From positions 5,582,501 through 5,646,500 of the forward strand of contig NC_059544.1 of the NCBI RefSeq assembly GCF_905220415.1: a stretch of 64,000 nt of DNA, given 5' to 3'. Numbering within the stretch: the first letter of the stretch is position 1; the number at the start of each line of letters is the position of its first letter. Positions 36,700 to 48,837 of the stretch are shown here, one piece after another. The DNA comes from Colias croceus. Taxonomy: Eukaryota; Arthropoda; Insecta; Lepidoptera; Pieridae. Below the pieces are notes generated by a model. That model was not told where the DNA came from. It did no database searches and worked only from the letters and a program-made list of their open reading frames with translations. Made by a program: the position numbers and the translations under genes.

Positions 36700-38230
36700 G
36701 TCTAATGTCTAGATATAATATATTGTCTAGATAGGGAAATAAAAATACTCAAGAAGTTTGCATGTTGTTGCAAACTACACCTATACGTAGGATTATTAGT
36801 TAGGTACCGTGTTAGTAGAGCACATATACCGTAAGTAAATAAATACGATAACAATGATGGTAAAGATAACAGGAGCTATTAGCCATGATGATAATTTATT
36901 AGAACAGTAAACAGCTATAATTGTATAGCTACAGAAAAGACGGTTATTTAAAATATACAGTTTAACAACATAGACATTTTTTTCGCACATCTAAGTACAT
37001 TTTAGTTATGAAGGCACGATGGTACAATAATACAAGGACTTACTTAAAAATATAATAATATTATGTTTCATAATATAAATATTATGTTTTAATTGCTCTT
37101 TTATAAATTAATTGATAAAACATTATCTTCTCGAACATCTTATGAATGAATTCTGAATCTACTTATAGTTTTTTTTTTTAATCGTTTACCACAATATAAT
37201 ATTATCTGTCAACTGTGTATCTTCATTATTTTTTTATTCAAAGTAATATAATATATTATATGCACCTTGTTTTTACGACACCTAATAATAGAATTCGATA
37301 TGTATTTAAATATGGAATCAGAGTTCTATTTTATTTTCCAGGTCAAATAAATTAGGAAAGAGGGAACAAAGTAATGACAAGTTCAAACATTGTAACTATA
37401 ATGGATAAAAATTTTGTAATTACATTATATTTTCTTTATTAAGTCTGCTTTTATAATGCTGGCTGCTGCCCTAGTTTGAAGGTTAATAACTTGGATAAAT
37501 ATATATTTTATAGATGTCTATATATGACCAGGCTTATGCTTCGGGACAGAGGAAGGATCGAAAACTTAATCATATAATTAGAACATTGCCGATTAGTTAG
37601 GTACCTACTCTATCGTCAAAGTTCATGTAATTTTGTGAATATTAGATTTCAGACGGCATTAGACATGAGAAATATAATATAATAGTAATTCTCAGATCTT
37701 ATCTAGGTGCCATGAATTTTGATACGACTTATCGAATTACTCGTCCAACACTTTACCGATATCAGATACAAATACCTACTTAAAAGTTGACTTGTTCTTA
37801 TGAGGCTGTTCACTTTAGGTAAAGTTACCAATGGTTACTGGTACAGTTTCACATATTATTCTACTTGACTGTTGACACCATTTCCAACGTCTATTTAATG
37901 TTTTTATTACCTCTAGATTAGATACGTATTGCAAGAATTTTGCTGCTATTGCGTTAATATAAAAAATAATACCTAAACTAGGAATAATAACTACTTATAT
38001 TTAAGTACATTTATAGAAATTCAATGATAATTACTAATTAGATTGATTTCACAGAAGCTTCATTAACTTTCAAAAATTTTATCAAGGGACCAACGAAACC
38101 ATGTTAGATACCTGAAGTTTATACCTAGGCCCAAATATTTAGCATTTAGTTCAATCGTGCGCTACAGCTGGTTCAAAATGAAATAAATCTCGATCGAAAA
38201 TTTCAATATTATATAATTTTTATAATAATA
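36700..38230. other. Intergenic AT-rich DNA without a recognised feature
   Basis: No exon, terminal repeats or RNA gene could be supported. Short frames here have no domain content. Confidence 0.5.
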
Positions 38231-38243
38231 TCATCGATTAGTA

Positions 38244-39236
38244 TACAGGGTTAGTTTTCAATGACCGGCCAAATTTTCAGAAATGGTTCAGAATCGATAA
38301 CATTTTCGATCTAATGAAAAAAAAACCGTTTTTTTTTTTAATTAGATTTCATTCCTGTCCGCCACTAAAAAGCGAACGTGTGGACATTACAAAAGCACAT
38401 TTCAGTTCAACAACCTAGATAGGTAGAAGTTAGCACACACACACAGGTAGAAGTTAGTACACGAAATTGGCCATTAGTTCAAACAGTACGTCATAATTAA
38501 GCCAGATAAAATGGGCCTGTTATCAGAGCCTAAAACATTCGGGTCTAACTAATGACAATAATCGGAATCAATTCAAGACCCTCGTTACAAATCGGTGCCT
38601 TCAATCCCACTGAGTGATTTGTCAAAATAAATCCCACTGCTATTTGTCAGGCACTCTAGATAACAATGGAGACGTACCGGTATCTGAGGTTATTCATTAG
38701 TCCTGTCTAATGTAGGAGTTTTACTCGGTAGTATTTAATATGAGAGTAGGTAGGTACAGGTACATTTACTTAAATCTTAAAGATGTCCACGAGTAACTGT
38801 AAAATCTGACTACGAATTTGTGCTTTAAAAAGTGACGTGTAGAACACGATGTCTATTCAGGACATCATCATAACATGTAAATAATCTGATGCTCAAATGA
38901 TAATTGATTTAAAATAACAGTAAATGAGATATTACCGACTTAATCCTAAAGATCAAGTCGTTAATTGAATCAGATGGGAAGTGACTTTTTTCCTACAATA
39001 CGGGGTTCATTGCGACTGTTATCGATATTTTAAAACTGATGTGAACTGAACCGATGCGCGCACGCACACAAGTGCATTGATTATCGCGTGTTTACGATTT
39101 AGGAAATTTTTAAGACATTTTCAAATGAATGCTATTATTTTTTTTTTATTCGACAATAATATTTCAAATGTACCTTTGGTTTAATATCTAGATCTTAATT
39201 TTAAATTTTGGCTGGTCATTGAAAACTAACCCTGTA
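38244..39236. mobile_element. 993 bp non-autonomous TIR element, TA target duplication
   Basis: The left end TACAGGGTTAGTTTTCAATG is exactly mirrored at the right (CATTGAAAACTAACCCTGTA), with TA outside each end. The size is near that of a mariner element but no transposase survives. It is probably a deletion derivative or MITE of a Tc1/mariner-like transposon. Confidence 0.85.
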
Positions 39237-39740
39237 TAAAACTCGAATTGGTTGCAAAGTTGTCGTTCAAGATCGAGGTCAAATCAAAATAATTTCAATC
39301 GAATTAAAAACAAAATACGCGTTAAAAAATTACTATAGTTAAGTATATCTTCCTGTGCAGATAAGATGCGCACTAATAAACGCAACCACTACCGCCAGCC
39401 AGACAGCCCGGACTCTAACCGAATTCGAAATAGCAAGAGAAACAGCATATCAAAAACCCAACTATACTAAAATGACTTTTTTTAAAACGTTGGTAGCTCC
39501 CGTACCATTAATACAAAAACCAAAATTATTATGTCATTTCAATAACTTGATAGACATTTTACATATTATTGTAACCTAAATATCTCATAGAATTAATTTT
39601 ATTAACCTACCTAAAGCCTTGGCCACGCACTTTGAATGTGAACTTAGCATAAGCAAGTACCTAGGTAGTTACTAGTTATCCACCAGCCACAATCATGACT
39701 GCATTAAATTAAGTACGATTTAGTGTAGCCACGTAGCTAA

Positions 39741-40676
39741 TCCTACTAATATTATAAATGCGAAAGTTTGTATAGATGTATGGATGTATCATGTATGGAT
39801 GTTTGTTACTCTTTCACGTAAAAACTACTGAACCGATTACAATGAAAGGAGAATGACCACGGGTGGTATCGGTAAAATTTTAGTTGTGCCACGTATTCGT
39901 GATATTGTTAATTCCTATTTGTATTTATAATGATCATATGTATCACTATTAAGTCTTAATTATACCGGATAAATTGAAATAATAGTAAAAGTTTTTGTTT
40001 TGAAACATGTATGACCACGTATGGAATCGGTAAAATACTAGTTGTGTCACGTGTTCGTGATCTTGTTAATTCTTATTTGTATTTATAATGATCGTATTTA
40101 TCAATATTAAGTCGTAATTATACCGAATAAATAGAAATAAAAGTAAAAGTTTTTGTTTTGACACATATATCTATCTCTCTTGCAAGCGTCATGTTATGTT
40201 TCTATTTGAAATTATTAATGTGTTCGACGCATTGTTCGACGTTATTTATTTTGAAATAATGTTTATTACGATTTACTTTTCACATTTGTCTTGTAAATTA
40301 AAATATTACCTATGTAATAAATGTAAAACTTAACGTTCATCGTTAGTTTAAACTCGATAAAGTATTTTTTGAAGTGTTGAATAAAACTATTGTTTTATTT
40401 TTATTGTCGCGAACTGCGGCTTATTTACATAAAAACTTTAATCATATCTAAAAGTACTAATATCAAACTTTACATTGAGCTATATTTCATCTTGACACAA
40501 TAAGTTTGATTGCGATACCAAGTTCCATAGTCACTTGGGCAATCTCCTTTAGCACACATATAGAGGGTAACTTGGATTAACACATAGGATAGTTTTTATC
40601 CCGGAAATCCCACGGGAACGGGAACTATGCGGGTTTTCCTTTGCAAACGCGGGCGAAGCCGCGGGCGGAAATCTAG
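39741..40676 (+). mobile_element. 936 bp Lep1-type Helitron-like element with internal tandem repeat
   Basis: It starts TCCTACTAATATTATAAATG after A and ends GCGGGCGGAAATCTAG before T. Two tandem 159 bp units occupy 39852-40168. Non-coding. A further 5' fragment of the same family follows at about 40690-40745. Confidence 0.8.
39852..40168 (+). repeat. 159 bp tandem repeat, 2 units
   Basis: Unit 1 (39852-40010) and unit 2 (40011-40168) both start ATGACCACG and share GGTAAAAT, GTTAATTC and AAGTAAAAGTTTTTGTTTTG-like blocks, with scattered substitutions. The divergence between units implies an old duplication inside the Helitron-like element. Confidence 0.8.
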
Positions 40677-41333
40677 TGTATCAAAATGCTAAAAACATCC
40701 TCATAAATGCGAAAGTTTGTGAGGATGGATGGATGGATGTTTGTTAGGTACCTACTCTTCAATAAGCAAAAGCCTTCGTCTCATTTAGGAAGTTAATTAT
40801 TACCTAATTCAATCATTGCTGCAAAATCCGTTTTGTACCATGCAAGGTTCTTATAATTTGGTATTTAAATTTACAAGCCGTAATTAATTGTCTTTATTTG
40901 TATAATGCTACACATAAATAGTGATGTGCAAAATTATTTAAGTCATTAAATTTTGTGCTCATAATGAACAAGGTAAACCTACTAAGTTTACCTGCATTTG
41001 ATTTCGTAAAACCTGAAAATTTATCTGTGAATCATCTCATGTAAATTTACTATCTACCTAAACATAAACAACCTACTTAGACAACCAACAAACCTACTGA
41101 AAATTAAATTATAACACGACGATATCTGTAGTGATAGTTAAGCAGTTTTCACTAATTTATTACGATGTCTAACTCAGTAGCTACCTATTCATTTCCTTGA
41201 TTTCATCTGGTTAGTGAGATATGACTCTTCGCCAAAAACGGTCTTTTGCCTTTTACGCGGTCAAATTCGCGAGCAGACACTAGTCTTTCTAAATGTACGA
41301 AGCTACAGGGACATAATATTACATAATATGGTC

Positions 41334-41892
41334 TAAGATCCGAACATAAGGCGAAATTCAACGGCGTGATAATAGAATGAGACCAATTTTATAATTAATT
41401 TAGTCTATTAAAAAATGTATTAAAAATGGGTTGACTTGGAAAATCCTGGACAGGACATTTTTAATGAATTAAAAAAAAACATTTATTTTATTTTTTTATT
41501 AATTGCAGTTTCGAGATAATAAAACAATTTTGTAATAAAACAGTGCTGACATAATTTTTTTTCATCATCCTATCAAGTGAAAATAACTGGTACCGACATA
41601 CCTGTTTACACCGGCCAACCTAGCCGTTTGTCCCGGTAAATATTAGAAAACGACTATGACTGCACATTCTGTAGGGTTCATACTTTAAGTCTATTATATT
41701 TTTTTTTAATATTATCTTGATACTGCAATTAATTAAAAAAAAATGGTTTTTTTTTAATTCATTAAAAATGTCCTGTCCAGGATTTTCTCAGTCAACCCAT
41801 TTTTAATACATTTTTTAATAGACTAAATTTATTATAAAATTGGTCTCATTCTATTATCACGCCGTTGAATTTCGCCTTATGTTCGGATCTTA
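41334..41892. mobile_element. 559 bp fold-back element with about 150 bp arms
   Basis: TAAGATCCGAACATAAGGCG at the left is mirrored by CGCCTTATGTTCGGATCTTA at the right, and the pairing continues for about 150 bp through ATTCAACGGCGTGATAATAG and TTAAAAAATGTATTAAAAAT. Ends can be read as TA|AGATCC and GGATCT|TA, giving a TA duplication. No ORF. Confidence 0.85.
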
Positions 41893-41899
41893 AATAATA

Positions 41900-43800
41900 A
41901 ATAATAAAACACCGGGCCGTAATTGCTACTATTTAGGTAATTACGCACATATCAATCAGTATACCTACTAAATTGTTCAAGCATGTAACATAACTAGGTA
42001 AACGAGTTGAAAACGTTTTTAACGGTTAATTAAGTTCTGTAATGTTGTCGGTTCATTACCGGAGAGAAAATATTTCGTAAAACTAGGGGTGAATTTATGG
42101 AAATAGGACAGGTCAGACTAAATAGAATGTGGTTCCTATAAATCTACTTCCAAAACCCCCGCAACTCCCAATCAAAAATCTAGTTAGAAATAACATTTTG
42201 TAATAAAAAGCAGATATTAACCCAATTTGAAATAATTCTACTGTATGTAGAAAAATAAAATAATCAATATAAATAAAATAACAATAATTTCCAGGGCAAA
42301 ATAACAATATTTTCACCGCAGGGCATGTATTTTTGCATGTATTTTTGTCACATGTAGACCTCAGTTCAAGGTTTCTTTTGGTACTAAACAGAGCTTCTTA
42401 TAACGCCTGCATATAATATAGAAAAATAAAAACGCAAATCAATAAAATTTACAATACTTTCGCCTCTATCGAGAATATCGAAAATTTCAAAAAGGGATAA
42501 TTTGCGCCTGTAATCAGTACATATATATTCGCAACCTAATAAATTATCCAGTATAGGTATCTATTTTTTATACGAATTTATTTCTTTCCGTCGGCCGCGA
42601 AAATTCCAATATTTTAAATATTTTTTTTAAATCGTGTTTTTGGAATACGCGGGCGGAAGCCTAGTTTCCAATAAAACAAGAATGTCACTTTTTCGGGCCT
42701 AAAAACATAATATAGTGCAATGGTCTGCCCCACCCTGTGCCAAGGGCTGGTTTGGTTACACTCATGGTTCGAAGCAGATGACCACACTGTAAATTTATTT
42801 ATAACAGATTTTTTTATTCAGTAGTTATCGCCGCTTTTAACGTTCAGCATGCGATGATTACCTAGTGTATTTACTGAAATATTGAATGTATTACGTGAAG
42901 AATTTTTTTTTTTCTTTTTGTTTAGTTAAACAATTAGGTACTCAAACGCAATCGCGTGTTAAAGAATTGTATTATAGATTTAATACTTCGAACGAGTCTC
43001 TTGAAAGAACTCGTGTTAACACGATAACCTAAAATGACCTACAATCCGTGTTTACATTGAATATCAGAGAATTTTCAAGGCTTGTATGTGCATCTGCATT
43101 GTTTACAATGATTTATTTCCTTTAACCCTTAACTTCTATAATCATTTCGGAAGTGAAATGAATACTTTAAATTCAAAATTAAATTTTGTTTGAGGGTAGG
43201 TATTCAAAAAAGTCTTGTAGGTAAGTTTACTGTCGGACTCGCAGAACCATTGATTACTTTATTAAATTTAATCTCGACTTCTTTGCGCATATATTCAACT
43301 TTTCGATGTACATATATTATACAAATATTATAAAGCTAAAGAGTTTGTTTGTTTGTTTATCCCAGGAACTACTGATCCGATTTGAAAAATAATTTCGGTG
43401 TTCAATAGCCCATTTATCGAGGAAAGGGTTTTCTATTCTTGTATTGACGGTACCAATATATCGACTGTTTCCTTTTCAAATATCTAGGTCTTTTACGGAT
43501 TCTTTTATTCTAAGGATTAAAGACGACTACTTATATCAAACAAAACTAAAAATTTACCATCAAGGCAGATTACTTCTTTGTCTCATATAATCACATTATA
43601 TTTGATGTCGTAATTCGTAAAAACGATTATCCTCTCGATCTTAGGTAAGAAAAGGCTAAAAGAACCTGGTGAAAATATTCATGAAAATGTTACAAATAAA
43701 CTCAGAATTAATTTAAACTGAATTAATTTTTCTGGTGGGGTTTAACGGTTATTTAACATTGTCACTAAAACACGAAAAATCTGAAGAAAATTAAAATTAA
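41900..43800. other. Intergenic DNA with Helitron fragments
   Basis: A GCGGGCGGAAGCCTAG end fragment lies at about 42647-42664, and a partial element starting near 43318 (AAATATTATAAAGCTAAAGA) resembles Helitron-like 5' bodies. Nothing else is recognisable. Confidence 0.4.
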
Positions 43801-44129
43801 ATTAAAATAGTACTTACAAACATAATAATATGCGGTTAAATTATAAAATTTATTTAATACAAATTTTTACATATTATGATTACATTATACTACATTATAA
43901 ATACCTACTTAAATCTCTGAATACTTTTAACAATAGCACTTTTTATGTTATATTAACTAAAAATTCCATTATTTATTTAATTAACATGAATGAATGTTTG
44001 TCCATTTGTCAGAATAGTATCACCTGTCTCTCTCTCACAATAAATATTTCATGTTAAAGTTATTTCATTTTACCTTGAATTAAAAGATGCTATTGGAATA
44101 GTATTTGATTGTAACAAGATATTTCATAT

Positions 44130-44770
44130 TTAAGCTGATTTAAGGATACCTTTACTTTCTAATTCTTTTTCTACAGCTGTACCTTCATACATTATCTTAT
44201 CTTTCAATGCTTCTTGTAACATTTGTGCATCGAATCTCTGTTGTGACCATTGCCACCTGCAATAGGACCAATACAACAATGTTGTTGTTGCAAAAGCCCC
44301 AACTCCAACATGCTGTGATAGCATTGGCTTTGAGGTCTTCATAAATGATGCAAATCCAACACCTATGCCTGTGGCAATGCCGCTTAAGAAGCTGTCTCGA
44401 AAACACGGTATTTTTGACAAATCACGACCAAACAGTACTAAACCCTGAAAAATACATTTTTAATCAATTTCTTTTAACATTCACAAATTTTCTTTATAAT
44501 AAGTAGGTAAAATAATTATTAATTGTAAAAAACTCATAAAAAACTTTACCTCATAACCTATTCAAGTGAGTAATAACAAACATAATATGTATTTTGTTTA
44601 TTTATTAATTATTCTTACAGTGAAATTATAATAAGATACATAGGTTAAAGGCTTTTATTACAATAATTAATCTAAGCAATTAACATAATATGTATTAATA
44701 ATTAATAATACATTCCCACCTGTTTTTCTTCTTCATCTTCTTCTAACATTGATTTTACAACTGTATCCAT
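44130..44770 (-). CDS. COX20: Cytochrome c oxidase assembly protein COX20
   Basis: COX20 is an inner-membrane chaperone that helps newly made COX2 mature during complex IV assembly. Exon 1 is 44770-44720 (17 codons, an acidic LEEDEEEK run) and exon 2 is 44444-44130, joined in phase 0 with GT-AG borders, giving 121 residues; the human protein has 118. Two membrane segments are visible at about residues 35-52 (DSFLSGIATGIGVGFASF) and 63-78 (VGVGAFATTTLLYWSY). The family signature is present as CFRDSFLSG, HVGVGAF and CRWQWSQQRFD, followed by KDKIMYEGT. The acidic tail of exon 1 is less conserved in the family. A TGACGTCA site and the shared 12-mer lie about 190-200 bp upstream. The identification is firm. 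Confidence 0.93.
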
Positions 44771-44958
44771 TATTAAAACTTTAGTGTCGTAACTTTTACG
44801 TAGAGATATAGCATACAATTATTTATAAAGCAAAGGAAATATTATTTTAAATATGAAAATTTAAAAGCCTGGAATAGGAATGGGAACAAAATATAACATC
44901 CAGCTGATTGCCAATACGTCAAACTCAAATGACACTACGTCAGCGGTCACTGTCAATA

Positions 44959-44966
44959 TGACGTCA
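44959..44966. promoter_or_regulatory. CRE-like TGACGTCA upstream of COX20
   Basis: A perfect palindromic CRE/ATF octamer lies 189 bp upstream of the COX20 start codon. Another GACGT-type core (ACGTCA) occurs nearby at 44938-44943. CREB/ATF binding is inferred from the motif only. Confidence 0.35.
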
Positions 44967-44970
44967 AAAC

Positions 44971-44982
44971 CACAGAGCAAGT
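44971..44982 (-). promoter_or_regulatory. Shared upstream 12-mer, copy at COX20
   Basis: CACAGAGCAAGT on the plus strand (ACTTGCTCTGTG relative to the gene) lies about 200 bp before the COX20 start. The same 12-mer is at 48001 and 63701, again upstream of minus-strand genes. Clusters of TGTCAA/TTGACA words adjoin each. Function unknown. Confidence 0.45.
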
Positions 44983-45140
44983 TATAGGTCAAAACTCGAA
45001 AATATTATCAAATATTGCCATCACTCATAAGTCAAACACCACCGATATGTGGTGCCAGTGCATAAAATCAAAGTTTATTATTACGAGCACCGTTACGAGA
45101 TTAATGAAGTGCTTTTAACTGAACTGTAGTTGTCTTAATA

Positions 45141-45315
45141 TATATTATATATATAAATCTCGTGTCACAATGTTTGTCCTCAATGGACTCCTAAACCACT
45201 TAACCGATTATAATAAAATTCGCACACCATGTGGAGTTCGTTCCAACTTGAGAGATAGGATAGTTTAAATCTCAAATCTTAGAGAAAGCGGGCGAAGCCG
45301 CGGGCGGTAAGCTAG
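45141..45315 (+). mobile_element. Short Helitron-like element
   Basis: The body (AAATCTCGTGTCACAATG, then AACCGATTATAATAAAATTC) and the 3' end GCGGGCGAAGCCGCGGGCGG then TAAGCTAG before T match lepidopteran Helitron-like repeats. It sits between TRF and COX20. Left border approximate. Confidence 0.7.
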
Positions 45316-45631
45316 TATATTATATGGTTTAAAACAAATGGCTAAGTAGGCATATACATGCCTACTTAGCCTAATAGCATAATTACAAAAGATAATGTAA
45401 CAACAAGAAAACAAAACTCTTCCAACTCCACTTATCATTTTCTATTATTGACTCTTCAGTCTTGAGAGAACTAAGTTTGAATTATAATTTCATAATTAAA
45501 AAAATAATAATTTATTATAATCAGTATTAAAATGAATATTATGACCTATGGCTATAAACAACATCTTATAGCAAGGATCCCTGGAATTAATCATATGTGT
45601 TACTGTTCTTTTCTTGTTTTTCATGTCCCAA

Positions 45632-45637
45632 TTTTAT
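45632..45637 (-). promoter_or_regulatory. AATAAA overlapping the TRF stop codon
   Basis: On the minus strand the TRF stop TAA runs directly into AATAAA (AATTAATAAAATTGGG), so the last base of the stop region is shared with a canonical polyadenylation signal. If used, the 3' UTR would be extremely short. Other signals may lie downstream. Confidence 0.35.
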
Positions 45638-47661
45638 TAATTCTTTCTGTAACTTCTTAAAATTGGATATATGATGTCTAAAGATTCATTTATTTCACCT
45701 CGAGATTTGCCACCTGCAAAGAAAAAAATACTTTACAAGCTGAGTCATATTATTTGATCAAACTAACTCACATGAAAATGTTTTTTTAGAATTATTTTGT
45801 TAATTTTTCTAAACCCCTATCCTTCTTTCTTCATTCTATTCACACGATGATTTAAAAATATCAGAGAACAAATTTTGCTTAATTATTGATTTTAACAAAT
45901 ACTCTTGTGGGACCTTTCCCAGTTAATATTATTAAACTGACATTCCTTGAGTACTTATTTAATTTGTAAATCTATCAAAAATAACTATGATTGTGAAAGA
46001 TACTGATACCTGTTATAACCATTTTTCCATTAACAAATATAAGGAGAACCACTCTTGGCCGTACCATCCTATATACAAGGCCAGGAAATAGTTCTGGTTC
46101 GTATGACGCAAATTGTCCATGTGCTTGTTGCAGTGCCTCTAACCTTATTGGAAATCTTAAGTCAGCAGTAGCGATGAAATTTTGTACTTTGTAATTTAAA
46201 AATTTTGCCTAAAATTTTTACAAATATTAATGTAATAAAATGTTAAAATAATCTGTAAATAAGATAAACATTATTTTTCCAAATTTAAATACTACCACAA
46301 CTATTTTGAAATAATGTGCTCCTTTCCTGCAACTTTTCAAACATTTCTGTCTATGTTTTTTGACATAAATAAAGTTAAATGTGTAAATGTAATTTTTAAT
46401 AGCAATATTTAAAGTAGGATCACACACTCTTTCCTATTCAGGTTGAAATAAAAAATACAAACATACTGGAAATCCTAACTTCTGTATAATTCTTGCAAAC
46501 TTTCTAGCAGATATATATGCATCATGCTCATTTCTTGCACCTGTACATACTATTTTTCCTGACCTAAAAAAATCATTGTCATAAAAATCTGTAAGTAGTC
46601 ATTGATTTAATTTTCTTTATCAAATTAAAAAGTATTTATAAAGAGGATTTAATAATATAATCTGAATGTTTAATATATTTTTGCAACTGCCAAGCATAAA
46701 TGTCTTTTTATCATTATCATTTTATTGATTCTGAGCCCCAGAAGTGAATACAATATGTACATAAAATGTATACCAAACCTGTATAGGCAGATGTAATTAA
46801 AGTTCAACTTACCTAAAAACTAATGCTGTAGCTCTAGGCTCCAATATTTTCATTACAACTCCATGAAATCTTGCTGGATTATATTCTGAATATCTTGTTC
46901 TACAGTAAATGTCCAATAAATTTAGTTCACATCCCAAACTAACTGTAGAAACACAATTCCTAAAAATAATATAAAAATAAAGACTTGGTCACCCGGCTCT
47001 AAAAAGCAAATTGTGAATTTATTCATACATTTTATAATGCAATTTTTCCAGTAGGTATAACCTGCAAACAATAAAAAGGCCAATGTATCAAGCCTTTACT
47101 GTATTATATTATACATTTGAATAAGTTTAGGTATGAAGAAATAGCAAAAAACATAAATTAAATAAAAATAAGAAATAGAATATGTATTAAAACTTACTGT
47201 AATTTAACACTACTTTTAACTTGACTTGCAGCACTTGCCATAGGGGTAATCGCAGTCATTGATGAATGTGGGTTGACTATTTGTGGTGTAAAAGACCTAT
47301 TAGTAGGTGTCAAGGCTACTTCACCTACAATTCTTGTTTGAGATGAAGTCTGGCTTCCTGATGCAGCATCGTCACTTTTGTAGTTTGGAGTTGTTAAGTG
47401 ACTACTCTTCATATTACTATCAGTATCAGTTTTATTGCACTGACCTTTACTTTCTTGAGTTGAGTCCATTGTTACTGTGGTATCCATTGCTTTAGAAGTT
47501 GTCTCCTTAGCCAAAATTAAAAAAAAAAATGTAAAAATACTGGAATGCAATACCTAGACATCGTTATTTTATACTTCAGTTTACTGAATCCTCTTTGATA
47601 ATAATGCAGTCATATTTACCGGACCAGTAAGTGACGAATTAATTGAAGTAGTTGTATCCAT
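45637..47661 (-). CDS. TBP-family transcription factor, TRF1-like
   Basis: TBP-family proteins bind promoter DNA with a saddle of two direct repeats and recruit RNA polymerase factors. Exons are 47661-47620, 47505-47198, 46959-46813, 46563-46467, 46208-46010 and 45713-45637; phases close to 870 nt, 289 residues. Residues 1-116 are a Ser/Thr-rich tail without the long glutamine run of many TBPs. The core starts at QNCVSTVSLGC (117). Repeat 1 holds EPRATALVFRSGKIVCTGA, repeat 2 RPRVVLLIFVNGKMVITG, keeping the phenylalanines that kink DNA. Positions that are nearly invariant in TBP differ: IATADLRFPIRLE instead of GSCDVKFPIRLE, and VNGK instead of VSGK. Insect TRF1 shares these, so TRF1 is my first choice; a divergent TBP paralogue is the alternative. 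The upstream gene CCT4 is divergent from it. Confidence 0.85.
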
Positions 47662-48000
47662 ATTTCAATATTTTTATTTTTTCATACAACTTTTATTGAA
47701 CTAGTTTATTTACACAACCAAATACGAAAAAAATTAAATCATTCTAGTTAATTCATAAAAAAACTTGGAATAAATAATATTTATTATTTTAATTGTATCA
47801 GAAATAAGTTATAATTTCAAATAAACTATCAATACATATATATGAAGGCTTTGCACATTATAACAATAATTATTTCCAAAAAATCACTTTCCACAACATT
47901 GCAAACAATTGCAAACGTCAAACCTCAACGAAGGCAACTGTCAAACACATGTGCATGGTGCAATGTCAAATGAGCAACAGATAACTCAATTACCTATAAC

Positions 48001-48012
48001 CACAGAGCAAGT
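48001..48012 (-). promoter_or_regulatory. Shared upstream 12-mer, copy between TRF and CCT4
   Basis: CACAGAGCAAGT, identical to 44971 and 63701, lies 340 bp upstream of the TRF start codon. It is flanked by three CCTATAACCA words (47992-48035) and preceded by TGTCAAA-type words (47938-47970). Confidence 0.45.
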
Positions 48013-48047
48013 AACCTATAACCACCTATAACCAAGCCTATATCTTA

Positions 48048-48335
48048 TGCCTCCTCTACACTACTCGCGAAGTTCCGCGGCGAAGTACTTGGCCGAAGTT
48101 GACTGAAGTCCGCGGTGCTACACAACACACTCGTTCAACTTCGCGAGGAGCGCATTCGCTCATATTCAGAACGCACTTCGGGTAACTTCGTGCCCTTTGA
48201 CTCAGGCACAAAAACCGACAACAAACGGAAGTCGGCCGAGGCGAGGTAAAGTTGGACGAAGTAAGCCGAACTGCCTCTCTACATTATTCTATTCGTCTAA
48301 CCTCGTTCAACTTCGCGAGTAGTGTAGAAGAGGCA
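48048..48335. mobile_element. 288 bp Harbinger-type MITE in the TRF/CCT4 intergenic region
   Basis: The termini TGCCTCCTCTACACTACTCG and CGAGTAGTGTAGAAGAGGCA are inverted repeats with one mismatch, continuing into CGAAGTT/AACTTCG. TTA lies directly outside both ends (48045-48047, 48336-48338), the 3 bp duplication typical of PIF/Harbinger. The interior is built of repeated CTTCGxxxAACTTCG words. No ORF. Confidence 0.88.
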
Positions 48336-48837
48336 TTATAGATCGAGCTTCAGCAATATTAATATTGTGAATTGCACGAATATTTGACCGTTTCGTGTGC
48401 ATTCAGTGGATGAAGCCTAGATACCCTATATCCCCAACATTTGTTAGCAAATATCGTCGAAATAAAAAAAAAAGAAGTTTTATGTGCTCAAATTGATGTA
48501 AATGTTACGAGCTAGATAAATTCTCACTTAACATATAAAAATGTATTATTCCTGCCTCGGAATTAGAATAGTTTGCAAATAATACGATCCGATCGCTATC
48601 ATTTTGATTAAGGCATGCAGTCATGCGACTTGATTTTTACATGAGACTACTGTTTATACTCTTTGCATGAATCCAAGAATATTTTTGACACTTGACAGAT
48701 ATTGTATGTCAGTTCGTTCACAGATGACATTTGACAGTAATAAGATTCCTTCTTCCTAAAATAAATTAAGCAAATTTTATCCAAAGTTATCTTGTTAATC
48801 TTGTGTTTGTGTGAATTAACATTTATTAACAAATAAA

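Noticed and set aside
45637..47661. Canonical TBP
   Set aside because: Near-invariant TBP positions are changed (ATADL for SCDVK, VNGK for VSGK) and the glutamine-rich tail is absent; TRF1 fits better, though not proven.
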